From contig JAGXKT010000011.1 of the NCBI GenBank assembly GCA_018335035.1, positions 1-64,000 of the forward strand: 64,000 nucleotides of DNA, written 5' to 3'. Positions within the stretch are counted from its first letter, which is position 1. Each line of letters begins with the position of its first letter. Below are positions 7,762-16,772 of this stretch, piece by piece. The notes beneath the pieces are model-generated. The model saw nothing but the letters and a program-made list of their open reading frames with translations. It ran no database searches and was not told where the DNA came from. Both the position numbers and the translations under genes were made by a program. The stretch comes from Phycisphaerae bacterium. Lineage in GTDB: Bacteria; Planctomycetota; Phycisphaerae; SM23-33.

Positions 7762-9036
7762 ATGAAGATACTGCTGGTCGGCGGCGGAGGACGGGAGCAC
7801 GCTCTGGCCTGGAAGATGGCCGGCTCGACCCTATGTGACCGCATGTGGGCGGCTCCGGGCAACCCGGGCATCGCCCGCCACGCCGAATGCGTGGACATCC
7901 CCGCCGACGATACCGACGCGCTGGTGCGTTTCGCCGGCGACAACGGCGTCGACCTGGTCGTCGTGGGCCCGGAGGACCCGCTGGCGGGGGGACTGAGCGA
8001 CGCCGTCCGGGCGGCGGGCATCCTATGCTTCGGCCCGACCGCCCGGGGTGCGCGGATCGAGGCGGATAAGGCCTACGCCAAGGAGCTCATGCGCGGCGCC
8101 GCCGTCCCCACGGCCGAGGCACGCATCTTCACGGAGCTGTCGGCCGCCAAGCAGTACGTCCTGTCGCGCGACCACGGTGTCGCGGTCAAGGCGGCGGGGC
8201 TGGCCAAGGGCAAGGGCGTGTTCGTCTGCGACGAGCCCTACCAGGCCGTCCGCCCTCTCGAGCAAATCATGGGCGAGCGGGTTTTCGGCGAGGCGGGCCG
8301 GACGGTCCTCGTCGAGGAGCGCCTGACCGGTCCGGAAGCAACGGTACTGGCGCTGTGCGACGGCAAGAACATCTATATCGCCCCGCCGCTGCAGGATCAC
8401 AAGCCCATCGGCGACGGCGACACGGGGGCGAACACCGGCGGCATGGGCGCCTACAGCCCGGTCCCCATGCTCGATGAGGCGATGCTTGGACGCATCGAGC
8501 GCGAAATCCTCGTGCCCATCGTCGACGCCATGCGGCGCGACTTCGGCCGCTACGAAGGCGTGCTGTACGCGGGGTTGATGCTGACGCCCGGCGGGCCGAA
8601 GGTCATCGAGTTCAACTGCCGCTTCGGCGATCCCGAGTGCCAGCCGCTGATGATGCGCCTCGACAGCGACCTCGTCGAGGCGATGGTCGCCGTTTGCGAG
8701 CACAAACTCGGCGACATCGAGATGCGCTGGGACCCGCGCCCCTCGGTGTGCGTGGTGATGGCGTCCGGGGGGTATCCGGGCCCCTATGAAAAGGGGTTGG
8801 CGATCACCGGGCTCGCCGAGGCCGAGGCGCTGGACGACGTGGCCGTCTTTCAGGCCGGCACCGCTGATTGCGACGGCACGCTCGTCACGGCGGGAGGACG
8901 CGTGCTGGGCGTGACCGCGCGAGGCGAAACCATCGCCGACGCCCAATGCCGCGCCTACGAGGCCGTCGGACACATTCACTTTGAAGGCGCCCACTGGCGG
9001 ACGGACATCGCCGACCGGGCGATCGCGGCGCTATGA
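7762..9036 (+). CDS. purD: Phosphoribosylamine-glycine ligase
   Basis: 424 residues, the usual PurD length, with an ATP-grasp architecture. The N terminus MKILLVGGGGREHALAWK is typical. VVVGPEDPLAGGLSDA, KAAGLAKGKGVFVC, GGMGAYSPVPM and VIEFNCRFGDPECQ are family motifs; the last two hold ATP/Mg ligands. The enzyme joins glycine to phosphoribosylamine (purine synthesis, step 2). An AGAAGGA ribosome site precedes the ATG. The gene converges with the SpoIID-like gene, whose stop codon lies only 9 bp beyond. Confidence 0.97.
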   Translation: MKILLVGGGGREHALAWKMAGSTLCDRMWAAPGNPGIARHAECVDIPADDTDALVRFAGDNGVDLVVVGPEDPLAGGLSDAVRAAGILCFGPTARGARIEADKAYAKELMRGAAVPTAEARIFTELSAAKQYVLSRDHGVAVKAAGLAKGKGVFVCDEPYQAVRPLEQIMGERVFGEAGRTVLVEERLTGPEATVLALCDGKNIYIAPPLQDHKPIGDGDTGANTGGMGAYSPVPMLDEAMLGRIEREILVPIVDAMRRDFGRYEGVLYAGLMLTPGGPKVIEFNCRFGDPECQPLMMRLDSDLVEAMVAVCEHKLGDIEMRWDPRPSVCVVMASGGYPGPYEKGLAITGLAEAEALDDVAVFQAGTADCDGTLVTAGGRVLGVTARGETIADAQCRAYEAVGHIHFEGAHWRTDIADRAIAAL

Positions 9037-9045
9037 GCATCGCCT

Positions 9046-10377
9046 CTACGGTGCATAGGCACGAATGAGGCGCGCGCCCGGATAGTAGAACCCAAGAATC
9101 CGCTCGGCCGACCAGCCCGCCATCGCCTTGCCCTGGGCGCCCCACTGGCAGAGCCCGACCCCGTGCCCGAAGCCGCGCCCCTCGGTGAACACGACGTTGT
9201 TGCCGTCAAAGCGGATGTCGCACTGGATCGAGTGGAGCTTTGCCGCGACCGGCACATGCCGCCGCAGTACGAGGCGCAGATTCTGACCGCGGAGTTGCAT
9301 CGTCGGTCGCTCGGCGACGTCTTCGCCCGAGCCGCCCGCCGTGCCCACCACCGTCACCCAGGCGACCCAGCGCCCCGCGCCGCGCTCGGCGACGCGCACG
9401 TCGGACACGCCGCCGAGGCGCCGCGCCGCCTGCGGGCGATACGCCAACAGCGCCCGGTAGAACGCGTCGGTCGGCACGACCACGTCGTCCCACTGGTAGC
9501 GCGGACAGGCGGCGCAATGTCCGTCGCGCTGCCCGCCACGAAGCGGCGCGAGGTCCGCGGCCGGACGAATGGCCCGCGCCGCGTTGACCCGCCCGCCGCA
9601 ACAGGACGAATACTGTGCCATGAACACCTTGTCGCGTCCGCCGCCGCCCACGGTCAGTACGAGCCCGTGCGTGCGCCGGACGGCATCCCAGGAGCGTGCC
9701 GTCTCGGCGTCGGCGCCGCCGTAGACCTGTGCGGCCTGGCCGGCACCGAGGTCGTACTCTGCCCCGGGCGAACCGGTGATTACGTGATAAAGGGCGAACG
9801 TTCGCGCCGCAACCGCCTGGGCGCGGTAGGCCTCCGCGTGCCAGTCGGGGTATAGCTCCCTGGGCAGCACGCCGGCGAGGTAGCTCTCCATGTCCACCTC
9901 GTTGATGCCGAGCATGCGATCCTCGCCACGGGCCACGAGGAGCAGCCGCCCGCGGTAGTTCGTTCCGTCGAGGCGTACCTGCCCGTCGCCGCGCGGCCGA
10001 ACCGATACGCACGCCCCCTGTGCCGTAACCGAGCCGATCCGCCACGTCGTGCCGGTCCGCGTAACCGGCGTCGGGTCCAGTGCGGCCTCCGCGCCGGCGA
10101 TCTTCCGGTCATCCATGAACACGTCGCAGGCGCCGGCGGCGCCGATCATGACCTGCCGGGCGGGCGAGTCCGTCACGCGAACACGCACGGAGGGAACGCC
10201 CTCCAGGCGCAGGGGGCGATCCGCGGCACCGGGCGCCGTGCGCTGATCGGCCAGGTCCTCCCGCCGACAACTGGACAGCAATGCCGCGGCGATCAGCCCA
10301 CCCAGCATCACCGCGCCGCCGGCGACCAGCAAGGCGCCGCGCGCCGTGCGAAGATGGGCCCAGATGCGCGTCAGCAC
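9046..10377 (-). CDS. SpoIID/LytB-domain protein
   Basis: 443 residues with an N-terminal membrane anchor (about residues 14-36). The SpoIID/LytB core follows: GINEVDMESYLAGVLPRELY, then AYRAQAVAARTFALYH, a QVYGG segment, FMAQYSSCCGGR, and GRGFGHGVGLCQWGAQG with FYYPGARL at the end. SpoIID relatives are peptidoglycan lytic transglycosylases or amidase enhancers. Here a cell-envelope role outside the membrane is inferred. The start codon is GTG at 10377, 16 bp after the stop of the TPR/alpha-CTD gene, so the two likely form an operon. Confidence 0.85.
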   Translation of the reverse strand: MLTRIWAHLRTARGALLVAGGAVMLGGLIAAALLSSCRREDLADQRTAPGAADRPLRLEGVPSVRVRVTDSPARQVMIGAAGACDVFMDDRKIAGAEAALDPTPVTRTGTTWRIGSVTAQGACVSVRPRGDGQVRLDGTNYRGRLLLVARGEDRMLGINEVDMESYLAGVLPRELYPDWHAEAYRAQAVAARTFALYHVITGSPGAEYDLGAGQAAQVYGGADAETARSWDAVRRTHGLVLTVGGGGRDKVFMAQYSSCCGGRVNAARAIRPAADLAPLRGGQRDGHCAACPRYQWDDVVVPTDAFYRALLAYRPQAARRLGGVSDVRVAERGAGRWVAWVTVVGTAGGSGEDVAERPTMQLRGQNLRLVLRRHVPVAAKLHSIQCDIRFDGNNVVFTEGRGFGHGVGLCQWGAQGKAMAGWSAERILGFYYPGARLIRAYAP

Positions 10378-10393
10378 GATGGCGAGACCCCGA

Positions 10394-11734
10394 TCAGCCG
10401 TTCTCGCGAAGCGACAGGTCGTGTTCGGCCAGGCGCTCGCGAATCTCGTTGAGACTCGTCTGTCCGAAGTTCTTGCAGGCCAGCAGTTCGGCCTCGCTCT
10501 TCTGGACCAGTTCGCCCAGGGACGTCACCCCCAGCGTCTCCAGGGCACGGGCGGCTCGGATGGAAAGGTTCAAGTCCTCGATCGGCTTGGACAGCAGGCC
10601 ATCGTCCTTCAGCGGGATTTCCGGCGAGCGCGGACCCAGATCAGCGTACTCGCTGTCATCCTCCAGCGCCTGGCCGAGGTGAAGCCCCTTGGCCGCCAGC
10701 ATGTCCTTGATCTCGGTCAGTGACGTCTCGCCGAAGTTCTTATAGCCCAGCAACTCGGACTCCGTCGTGCGGATCAGGTCGCCGAGCGTATGGATGTTCA
10801 TCTTCTTGAGGCAGTTGCGGGCCCGCACCGACAGCTCGAAATCCGTCACCGGAATGTCCAGTACGGCGTTGCGCCGCGCCAGGCGGCGCGCCTGGTCCTC
10901 GTCATAGTACATGTTTTTGGCGGCCCTGATGTCCCGCAGGAACAACCGCGCCCGCAGGTGGTTCGGATTGGCGGCCAGGACGGATCGGACGGCCCGGGCG
11001 GCTTCGTCGTAGCGCCCGGCGTCTTCGAGCAGCACGGCGAGATTCAGCAGCGCGTGGGTGTACACCGGTGGGCGTGCGATGCACTCCTTGTACAACTCGA
11101 CGGCCTCCTCCTCGTGGCCGTGCAGATCGTAGAAGTAGGCCAGACGGAAGGTCGCCCCGGCGTGCGTCGGGTTGATGTCGCGCGCCTTGATGTAGGCCTC
11201 GCCGGCGCGTTCGGCATAGCCGGCCAGTTCGTCGACGAGCCCGCGCACGTAATGCCACTGGGCCATCTCGCCGGCGGACTTCTCCAGCGCCTTGACCTGC
11301 TTGGCGGCGGCATCGAGGTCGCCGGACAGCGCCAGAAGTTCCGCGCGAGCCAAGTCCATGTCCTCGGGCGGGTCCCACCCGCGTGCCTGGGCTCGGTCGA
11401 TCTCGCCCAGCGCGTCCTCGTAGCGTCCCAGGTGCTTGTAGCACATCGCCTGGACGTAGCGCCGGTCCTTGTTGTCCGTCGCATCGTTGAGAACATCCAG
11501 CGCCCGAGCGAAGTCGCACAGCGCATAGTGCACCATGCCGAGTTTCAGAGCGTCGCTTCCGGTGGGCGTCGCGCCGCCGACCTCGCCGAGGTCGCCGGCT
11601 AGCTGCCGAAGCTGCGAGGCCGCATCCGACGTCTCGAACAGAAGCTCGAGCAGGCGCTGGTAGTCGTCAAACGTCCACGTGTCCTGCTGCACCAAGGCAT
11701 CCAACTGGTCTTTGATCATCGCGTCCATCGCCAT
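10394..11734 (-). CDS. TPR protein with two RNA polymerase alpha C-terminal domains
   Basis: 446 residues. The first 270 are helical repeats of TPR type ([60 protein letters not shown]). Two RpoA alpha-CTD-like helix-hairpin-helix modules follow: [20 protein letters not shown] with [19 protein letters not shown], and [20 protein letters not shown] with [19 protein letters not shown]. In RNA polymerase this domain binds UP-element DNA and activators. Free-standing tandem copies fused to TPRs suggest a DNA- or protein-binding regulator, but no function is established here. The ATG at 11734 has GCGGGAG just upstream and is preferred over a GTG at 11746. Confidence 0.85.
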   Translation of the reverse strand: MAMDAMIKDQLDALVQQDTWTFDDYQRLLELLFETSDAASQLRQLAGDLGEVGGATPTGSDALKLGMVHYALCDFARALDVLNDATDNKDRRYVQAMCYKHLGRYEDALGEIDRAQARGWDPPEDMDLARAELLALSGDLDAAAKQVKALEKSAGEMAQWHYVRGLVDELAGYAERAGEAYIKARDINPTHAGATFRLAYFYDLHGHEEEAVELYKECIARPPVYTHALLNLAVLLEDAGRYDEAARAVRSVLAANPNHLRARLFLRDIRAAKNMYYDEDQARRLARRNAVLDIPVTDFELSVRARNCLKKMNIHTLGDLIRTTESELLGYKNFGETSLTEIKDMLAAKGLHLGQALEDDSEYADLGPRSPEIPLKDDGLLSKPIEDLNLSIRAARALETLGVTSLGELVQKSEAELLACKNFGQTSLNEIRERLAEHDLSLRENG

Positions 11735-11783
11735 GTACTCCCGCACACACCGGACCGGTTATACGCCCGAGGCCGGCCGCATC

Positions 11784-11813
11784 TTGGCCCCCGGGCTGAG
11801 AATCGCGTATTAT
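11784..11813 (+). promoter_or_regulatory. Possible promoter for the lipid-kinase/kdsA/histidine-kinase operon
   Basis: TTGGCC (11784-11789) and TATTAT (11808-11813) lie 18 bp apart on the plus strand, about 55 bp before the TTG start at 11868. The site shares the same AT-rich core as the opposite-strand TATAAT, so the two promoters may exclude one another. Confidence 0.4.
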
Positions 11814-11836
11814 ACTCGTTTGCGCCGCGACTGCAA
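11809..11836 (-). promoter_or_regulatory. Promoter for the TPR/alpha-CTD gene
   Basis: Minus-strand TTGCAG (complement of 11831-11836) and TATAAT (complement of 11809-11814) are separated by 16 bp. Transcription would begin near 11802 and give a leader of about 68 nt. The -10 overlaps the proposed -10 of the divergent lipid-kinase promoter. Confidence 0.55.
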
Positions 11837-11867
11837 CGGACGTCGCCAACAGCGAGAAGGCATTACC

Positions 11868-12839
11868 TTGGATTTCAGCAAGCCGGTGCATCTGATCGTC
11901 AATCCCCGCAGCGGGTACGGAAGCGGACAGTACCGGCTGGGCGACTTCCGCACCGCCGCGCGCGGCGCGGGCGTGGACCTCGTGGAATACACTACCGCCG
12001 GGCCCGGCGACGCCGCCGATCGCGCCCGGCAGGTTCGCCGCGACGCGTCCGCCGTGGTCGTCTGGGGCGGGGACGGCACGGCCAACGAAGTCGCCAGCGG
12101 ACTGACCGGCAGCGCCGTGCCGATGCTCGCCTGCCCGGTCGGAACGGAGAACCTCCTGGCCAAGGAGCTAGCCATGCCGGGCAGCCCGCGCCGCCTCGTG
12201 GAGGTGTTGGGCTCGGGGCGTATCGTCGCCTGTGACGTGGGCATCGTCAACGACCGCGTCTTCCTGCTGTTGATCGGCGTGGGCTTCGACGGCGAGGTCG
12301 TCCGGCGTCTGGCGGCCAAGCGCGGCGGGCACATCTCGCACCTGAGTTACTTCTGGCCGCTGTGGCGGACGTTCTGGGAGCACGATTTTCCCCGCCTGCA
12401 CGTGACCGCCGACGGCGAGACGGTGTTCGATGATTTCGGGCTGGCGTTCGTGGGCAATATCTCGCGCTATGCCGTCGGGCTGCGCATTTGCCGCGACGCC
12501 GCGATCGACGACGGGCTGCTGGACCTGGTCGTCTTCTCCTGCCGCGAGCAGACGCGCCTGATGCTGCACGCGGCCTGGACGTTGTTGCGCCGCCATCCGC
12601 TCAAAGGCGACGTGATCTACCGCCGTGTCCGGGCAGCGCGGATCGAGGCCCGCCGACCCGACGGGCAGACCGATCGCCCCGTCTGCACCCAGGTCGACGG
12701 AGACGTCGGCCCGGACACCCCGCTGGAGATCCGCCTGGCGTCCGGACGCGTGCGATTGCTCGTCCCGCCCGGCAGGCCTGACGCACCGATGAGCACGACG
12801 ACAGCCGACCCAACGCGGAAGGACTTCGACGATGTGTGA
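11868..12839 (+). CDS. Diacylglycerol kinase-family lipid kinase (YegS/DgkB-like)
   Basis: 323 residues. VHLIVNPRSGYGSG opens the catalytic domain and VVVWGGDGTANEVASGL is the GGDGT nucleotide-binding signature. MLACPVGTENLLAKEL and IGVGFDGEVVRRL follow, as in the DAGK/sphingosine-kinase superfamily, and QVDGDVGPDTPLEI is the usual C-terminal QVDGE-like motif. The enzyme is expected to phosphorylate a lipid alcohol at the membrane; the exact substrate cannot be told. The TTG at 11868 is chosen because GAGAAGG lies 7 bp upstream and the family begins here. The gene overlaps kdsA by 8 bp. Confidence 0.85.
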   Translation: MDFSKPVHLIVNPRSGYGSGQYRLGDFRTAARGAGVDLVEYTTAGPGDAADRARQVRRDASAVVVWGGDGTANEVASGLTGSAVPMLACPVGTENLLAKELAMPGSPRRLVEVLGSGRIVACDVGIVNDRVFLLLIGVGFDGEVVRRLAAKRGGHISHLSYFWPLWRTFWEHDFPRLHVTADGETVFDDFGLAFVGNISRYAVGLRICRDAAIDDGLLDLVVFSCREQTRLMLHAAWTLLRRHPLKGDVIYRRVRAARIEARRPDGQTDRPVCTQVDGDVGPDTPLEIRLASGRVRLLVPPGRPDAPMSTTTADPTRKDFDDV

Positions 12840-13707
12840 CCCCCCCACGTGCAGCATCGACCCAATCGTCGTCGGCTCGCACGCCCCGGTGCTGATCGCC
12901 GGGCCCTGCGTGGCCGAGAGCTTGGAGTTGTGCCTCCAGGTAGCCCGAGACCTGCGCGAGGTCTGCGCGGCGCTCGATGTACCGTTTGTCTTCAAGGCCA
13001 GCTACGACAAGGCCAATCGCACCCGCGCCGACAGCTACCGCGGGCCCGGACTGACGACGGGGCTTGAGTGGCTGGCGGAGGTCCGGCGCGACGTCGGCGT
13101 GCCCGTCCTCTCCGACGTCCACGCTCCGGCGCAGGTCGGTCCGGCGTCGGACGTGCTCGATTGTCTTCAGATTCCCGCGTTCTTGTGCCGACAAACCGAT
13201 TTGTTGATCGAAGCCGGGCGCAGCGGCAAACCCGTTAACATCAAGAAGGGCCAGTTCATGGCCCCGCAGGACATGGCCCACGCCGTCGACAAGGTGCGTC
13301 ACGGCGCGCGGGCGGGCGCCGAGCGCCGCGGCGACGCGCAGGTGATGATTACGGAACGCGGCACGTCTTTCGGGTACAATCGCCTCGTCACGGATTTCCG
13401 GGCGATCGTGCAGATGCGTCAATTCGCCCCGGTCGTGTTCGATGCGACGCACTCGGTGCAGGAGCCCGGCGGGCTCGGTGGCGCCTCGGGGGGGCAGCGG
13501 CAGTTCGCGCCCCTGCTGGCGCAGGCGGCGATGGCCGTCGGCGCCGACGCGCTGTTTGTCGAGACGCATCCGCAGCCCGACAGCGCCCTATCGGACGCGG
13601 CCTGCATGGTCCCGCTGGACCGGATGCGCCCGATGCTGCAACGCTGTCTGGCCGTCGCGCAGGCCGCTCGCCTCGACGTCGGAAACGTAGGCGGGGAGAA
13701 TGCCTGA
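12832..13707 (+). CDS. kdsA: 3-deoxy-8-phosphooctulonate synthase
   Basis: 291 residues. Motifs include LIAGPCVAES, FVFKASYDKANRTRADSYRG, PVLSDVHAPAQ, IPAFLCRQTDLL and PVNIKKGQFMAPQDM. ERGTSFGYNRLV, VVFDATHSVQEPGG and FVETHPQPDSALSD complete the set. This is diagnostic of KdsA, which condenses arabinose-5-phosphate with PEP to make KDO-8-phosphate for lipopolysaccharide. The CRQTD segment includes the Cys of metal-dependent KdsA, but another feature of the type was not checked. It overlaps its upstream neighbour by 8 bp and its downstream neighbour by 8 bp, so translation is probably coupled. It implies a KDO-containing outer membrane. Confidence 0.96.
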   Translation: MCDPPTCSIDPIVVGSHAPVLIAGPCVAESLELCLQVARDLREVCAALDVPFVFKASYDKANRTRADSYRGPGLTTGLEWLAEVRRDVGVPVLSDVHAPAQVGPASDVLDCLQIPAFLCRQTDLLIEAGRSGKPVNIKKGQFMAPQDMAHAVDKVRHGARAGAERRGDAQVMITERGTSFGYNRLVTDFRAIVQMRQFAPVVFDATHSVQEPGGLGGASGGQRQFAPLLAQAAMAVGADALFVETHPQPDSALSDAACMVPLDRMRPMLQRCLAVAQAARLDVGNVGGENA

Positions 13708-14014
13708 GTTTCAGGAAAACGAGGTTCTGACGCTGCTTCTGGGGATTGGTGCGCTGGCGTTCGTCCTTGTGATGCACCGGCGTCTGCGCCGCCTCCCGGC
13801 CTGCGGGATCATGGTGTCCGCCCTGGGCGTGATGCTCCTGGCGTGGCTGGCGACCAATCTCGAGGCCGTGCGCTTCTCGGCCAGCGCCGTCACGACGAAG
13901 CGCTGGTCGAACGCGCTCAACATGCTGGAGCACATCGGCTACGCCGTCAGCGCGGCTCTGCTGCTGGCGTGGGCGCTGCTGGTATATCGCACAACGCGAG
14001 GGAGGGGGCCATGA
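13700..14014 (+). CDS. Small three-TM membrane protein coupled to the histidine kinase
   Basis: 104 residues with three hydrophobic helices: about 9-24, 36-51 and 78-95. The start ATG lies inside the end of kdsA, and the gene ends with ATGA overlapping the kinase start. Its layout (helix, basic loop, helix ending AWLATNLE, a loop with NALNMLEH, then a last helix) matches the N-terminal 85 residues of the next protein (HYVSNTLE, KKLDAVED, last helix). It may be a free-standing paralogue of the kinase's membrane sensor module. No named family was recognised. Confidence 0.65.
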   Translation: MPEFQENEVLTLLLGIGALAFVLVMHRRLRRLPACGIMVSALGVMLLAWLATNLEAVRFSASAVTTKRWSNALNMLEHIGYAVSAALLLAWALLVYRTTRGRGP

Positions 14015-16689
14015 GCGTACCGGCGATGTGCAATCTGCTGGCGCTGGTAGGCGTGGTGGTGGCGGGCGTTTTCGTGTTGCGCGTGCCCCGCCGCGTGCTG
14101 CGCGGCGACGCCAAGATGGTGCTGGCCGTCATGCTGGGGCTGATGGCGTTTCACTACGTCAGCAACACGCTGGAATGGTCCGGCATTACCAAGAAGCTCG
14201 ACGCCGTCGAGGACTACTTCGAAATCCTGGTACCCCTGGTCTGGATATTTTTTCTCTACGTTTTCCTGCAGGACGTCGCCGAGAGCGACCTCCGGCAAAG
14301 CGAGGAGCAGCAGCGCGCTTTGCTGCAAAGTATGCAGGAAGTCGTGATCTACCACGACAACGACATGCGCATCGTCTGGGCCAACCGCGCGGCCGCCGAG
14401 TCCGCGGGCATGCGGCGCGAGGAGCTGCCGGGCAAGGCATGCCACGACGTCTGGAACGACAGCGACGTTCCCTGTGAGGAGTGTCCCGTCGTCGCGGTTC
14501 AGTGCACCGGCAAGCCCGCCCAGGGGCAGCAGACGACGGCCGACGGACGCATCTGGCACATCCGCGCCGCACCGGTCCAGGACGACAGCGGCGAGATGAT
14601 CGGCATGGTGGAAGTCGCCTCGGACGTCACCGCCGAACGGAAAGCCGAGCGGGCATTGCGGGACAGCGAACAGCGGTTTCGCCAACTGGCGGAGATGCTG
14701 CCCGGGATCGTCTTCGAAATGGAGCCGAATGGGCAGTTGACGTTCGCCAACCGCAATGCCTTTGCGATGCTCAATCGCAGCTACGAGGATTTCCAGCGCG
14801 GCATCAGCGCGTTCGACCTGGTCGCGCCCGCCGACCGGAAGCGCGCGATCGAAGACGCCCGCGCGGCGATGGTCGGCGGGCCCACCGGCCCGTTCGAGTA
14901 TCTGCTGCAGCGCGGCGACGGGACGACGTTCCCCGCCGTCGTCTGCGGCGCGCCCATCCGCCGTGACGATCGCATCACGGGGCTGCGCGGCATCGCCACG
15001 GACATTTCCCGGCACAGGCAGGCCGCACGCGAACTCCAGCGCGAGCGCGACTTCAGCCGCTCGTTGGTCCAGGCCTCCCCGGCGTTCTTCGTCGCCATCG
15101 ATTCAGAGGGCAAGACGCTGATGATGAACGAGGCCATGCTCCAGGCCCTCGATTACACCTCCGAACAGGTCGTGGGCAAGCCCTACCTGGACACGTTCGT
15201 GCCCGACGAAGACCACGACGCCGTCAGCGAGATGTTCCAGACGCTGCTGACGACGAATCGCTCCGTCGTGCACGAAAACCGCATCCTGACGCGGGACGGG
15301 AGCCAGCGGCTGGTGGAATGGCACGGCCGGCAGGTCTTCGGCGTGTCGGATCAGCCGGAGTACTTCTTCGGTGTGGGCATCGACGTCACCGAGCGACGAC
15401 GGGTCGAGGAGCAACTGCGCCAGGCGCAGCGCCTCGAAGCCGTCGGGCGACTGGCGGCCGGTATCGCGCACGACTTCAACAATCAACTCAGTGTCGTCAA
15501 GGGCTACTGCGATCTGCTGATGGGCGGACCGCTGGACGACAAGAAGGCCGTCTCCGAAGGGCTCAGAGAGATTGAACGGGCCAGCCATCGCGCCGCGAAG
15601 CTGACCGGGCAGTTGCTCGCGTACAGCCGGCAACAGGTCCTCCGCCCGGAGATCGTGGACCTCAACGAGGTCCTCCGCGACATGACCAATCCGTTGCAGC
15701 GCATGATCGGCGAGGACGTCCGCCTGTCCGTTGTGACCGATCCAAGCGCCGGGCGCGTGCGCGTCGATCCCGCGCGGCTGCAGCAGGCCGTGATGAACCT
15801 GGCCACCAACGCGCGAGACGCCATGCCCGACGGCGGCGAGCTGCATTTGGAGGTGGCCAACGCCGACATGGACGCGGAGTTCTACCGCCGCCATCGGGAC
15901 GTCACGGCGGGCAGCCACGTGATGCTCATCGTGCAGGATACGGGCGTCGGCATGCCACCCGACCAACTCACCGCGATCTTCGAGCCGTTCTACACCACAA
16001 AGGAAGTCGGAAAGGGCACCGGGCTGGGCCTGTCGATGGTCTACGGCTTTGTCAAGCAAAGCGGCGGGCACGTCGTCGTGCGCAGTGCGCCCGGTCACGG
16101 CACGGTGGTCCGGCTGATCCTGCCCCGCGTCGACGAAGCCGCCGAAACGCCCGATCCGCCTTCCGACACGCCGCAGAGGCAAGACGCGTCACAGCCGGCC
16201 GGCGCGGCCCCATCCCGTCCGTCAATGCCCCGGCAAGCCAACGCCTCGGCCGCGGAGAAGGCGCCCCGGCGCCTGCTGGTCGTGGAGGATGAGCCGGCCG
16301 TCCGCGGCATCCTCGTCCACATGCTGCGTGACGGCGGCTATGACGTGATCGAGGCCGAGAGCCCCAACGAAGCCCTCCAGACCATTCGCGACGATTCGAT
16401 CCGCGTGGACCTGCTGATCACGGACGTGGTCATGCCGGAGATCAGCGGCCCGCAACTGGCCGAGCGCGTCCGCGAAATCGACCGGAACCGTCGCGAGAAC
16501 GACGACGCGGCCGGCGAACGTCCGCCGTTGAACGTGCTTTATGTCTCCGGGTATCCCGACGGGCGCTGCCAATCGTCTGAGGCACCGGCGTTCGGGGAGG
16601 ACGCCCGCGTCGTCGCCAAGCCCATTGACTATGACGAGTTGCTTCAGGCCGTCCGCGACCTGCTCGACGCCGCCGGCGAGCAGCGTTAA
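14011..16689 (+). CDS. Hybrid sensor histidine kinase: 3 TM, three PAS, HisKA, HATPase, receiver
   Basis: 892 residues. Three membrane helices occupy residues 1-85. PAS domains lie at about 100-205 (EVVIYHDNDMRIVWANRAAA), 222-335 (GIVFEMEPNGQLTFANRNAF) and 348-465 (FFVAIDSEGKTLMMNEAML). The dimerisation helix has the phospho-acceptor His487 in GIAHDFNN. The ATPase shows NLATNARDAMPDGG, DTGVGMP and GKGTGLGLSMVYG. The C terminus is a receiver domain (LLVVEDEPAVRG) with acceptor Asp805 in LLITDVVMPE. No separate response regulator is adjacent, so phosphotransfer probably ends on its own receiver or elsewhere. The ATG at 14011 follows GGAGGGGG and overlaps the previous stop (ATGA). Confidence 0.92.
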   Translation: MSVPAMCNLLALVGVVVAGVFVLRVPRRVLRGDAKMVLAVMLGLMAFHYVSNTLEWSGITKKLDAVEDYFEILVPLVWIFFLYVFLQDVAESDLRQSEEQQRALLQSMQEVVIYHDNDMRIVWANRAAAESAGMRREELPGKACHDVWNDSDVPCEECPVVAVQCTGKPAQGQQTTADGRIWHIRAAPVQDDSGEMIGMVEVASDVTAERKAERALRDSEQRFRQLAEMLPGIVFEMEPNGQLTFANRNAFAMLNRSYEDFQRGISAFDLVAPADRKRAIEDARAAMVGGPTGPFEYLLQRGDGTTFPAVVCGAPIRRDDRITGLRGIATDISRHRQAARELQRERDFSRSLVQASPAFFVAIDSEGKTLMMNEAMLQALDYTSEQVVGKPYLDTFVPDEDHDAVSEMFQTLLTTNRSVVHENRILTRDGSQRLVEWHGRQVFGVSDQPEYFFGVGIDVTERRRVEEQLRQAQRLEAVGRLAAGIAHDFNNQLSVVKGYCDLLMGGPLDDKKAVSEGLREIERASHRAAKLTGQLLAYSRQQVLRPEIVDLNEVLRDMTNPLQRMIGEDVRLSVVTDPSAGRVRVDPARLQQAVMNLATNARDAMPDGGELHLEVANADMDAEFYRRHRDVTAGSHVMLIVQDTGVGMPPDQLTAIFEPFYTTKEVGKGTGLGLSMVYGFVKQSGGHVVVRSAPGHGTVVRLILPRVDEAAETPDPPSDTPQRQDASQPAGAAPSRPSMPRQANASAAEKAPRRLLVVEDEPAVRGILVHMLRDGGYDVIEAESPNEALQTIRDDSIRVDLLITDVVMPEISGPQLAERVREIDRNRRENDDAAGERPPLNVLYVSGYPDGRCQSSEAPAFGEDARVVAKPIDYDELLQAVRDLLDAAGEQR

Positions 16690-16772
16690 CGCCCGTCACG
16701 TTGCACCGGCGCACCACCGGGCCTACCATACACCGACCTGCCGCGGCCGGTGCGGTTGCGGACGGGCTCGCC

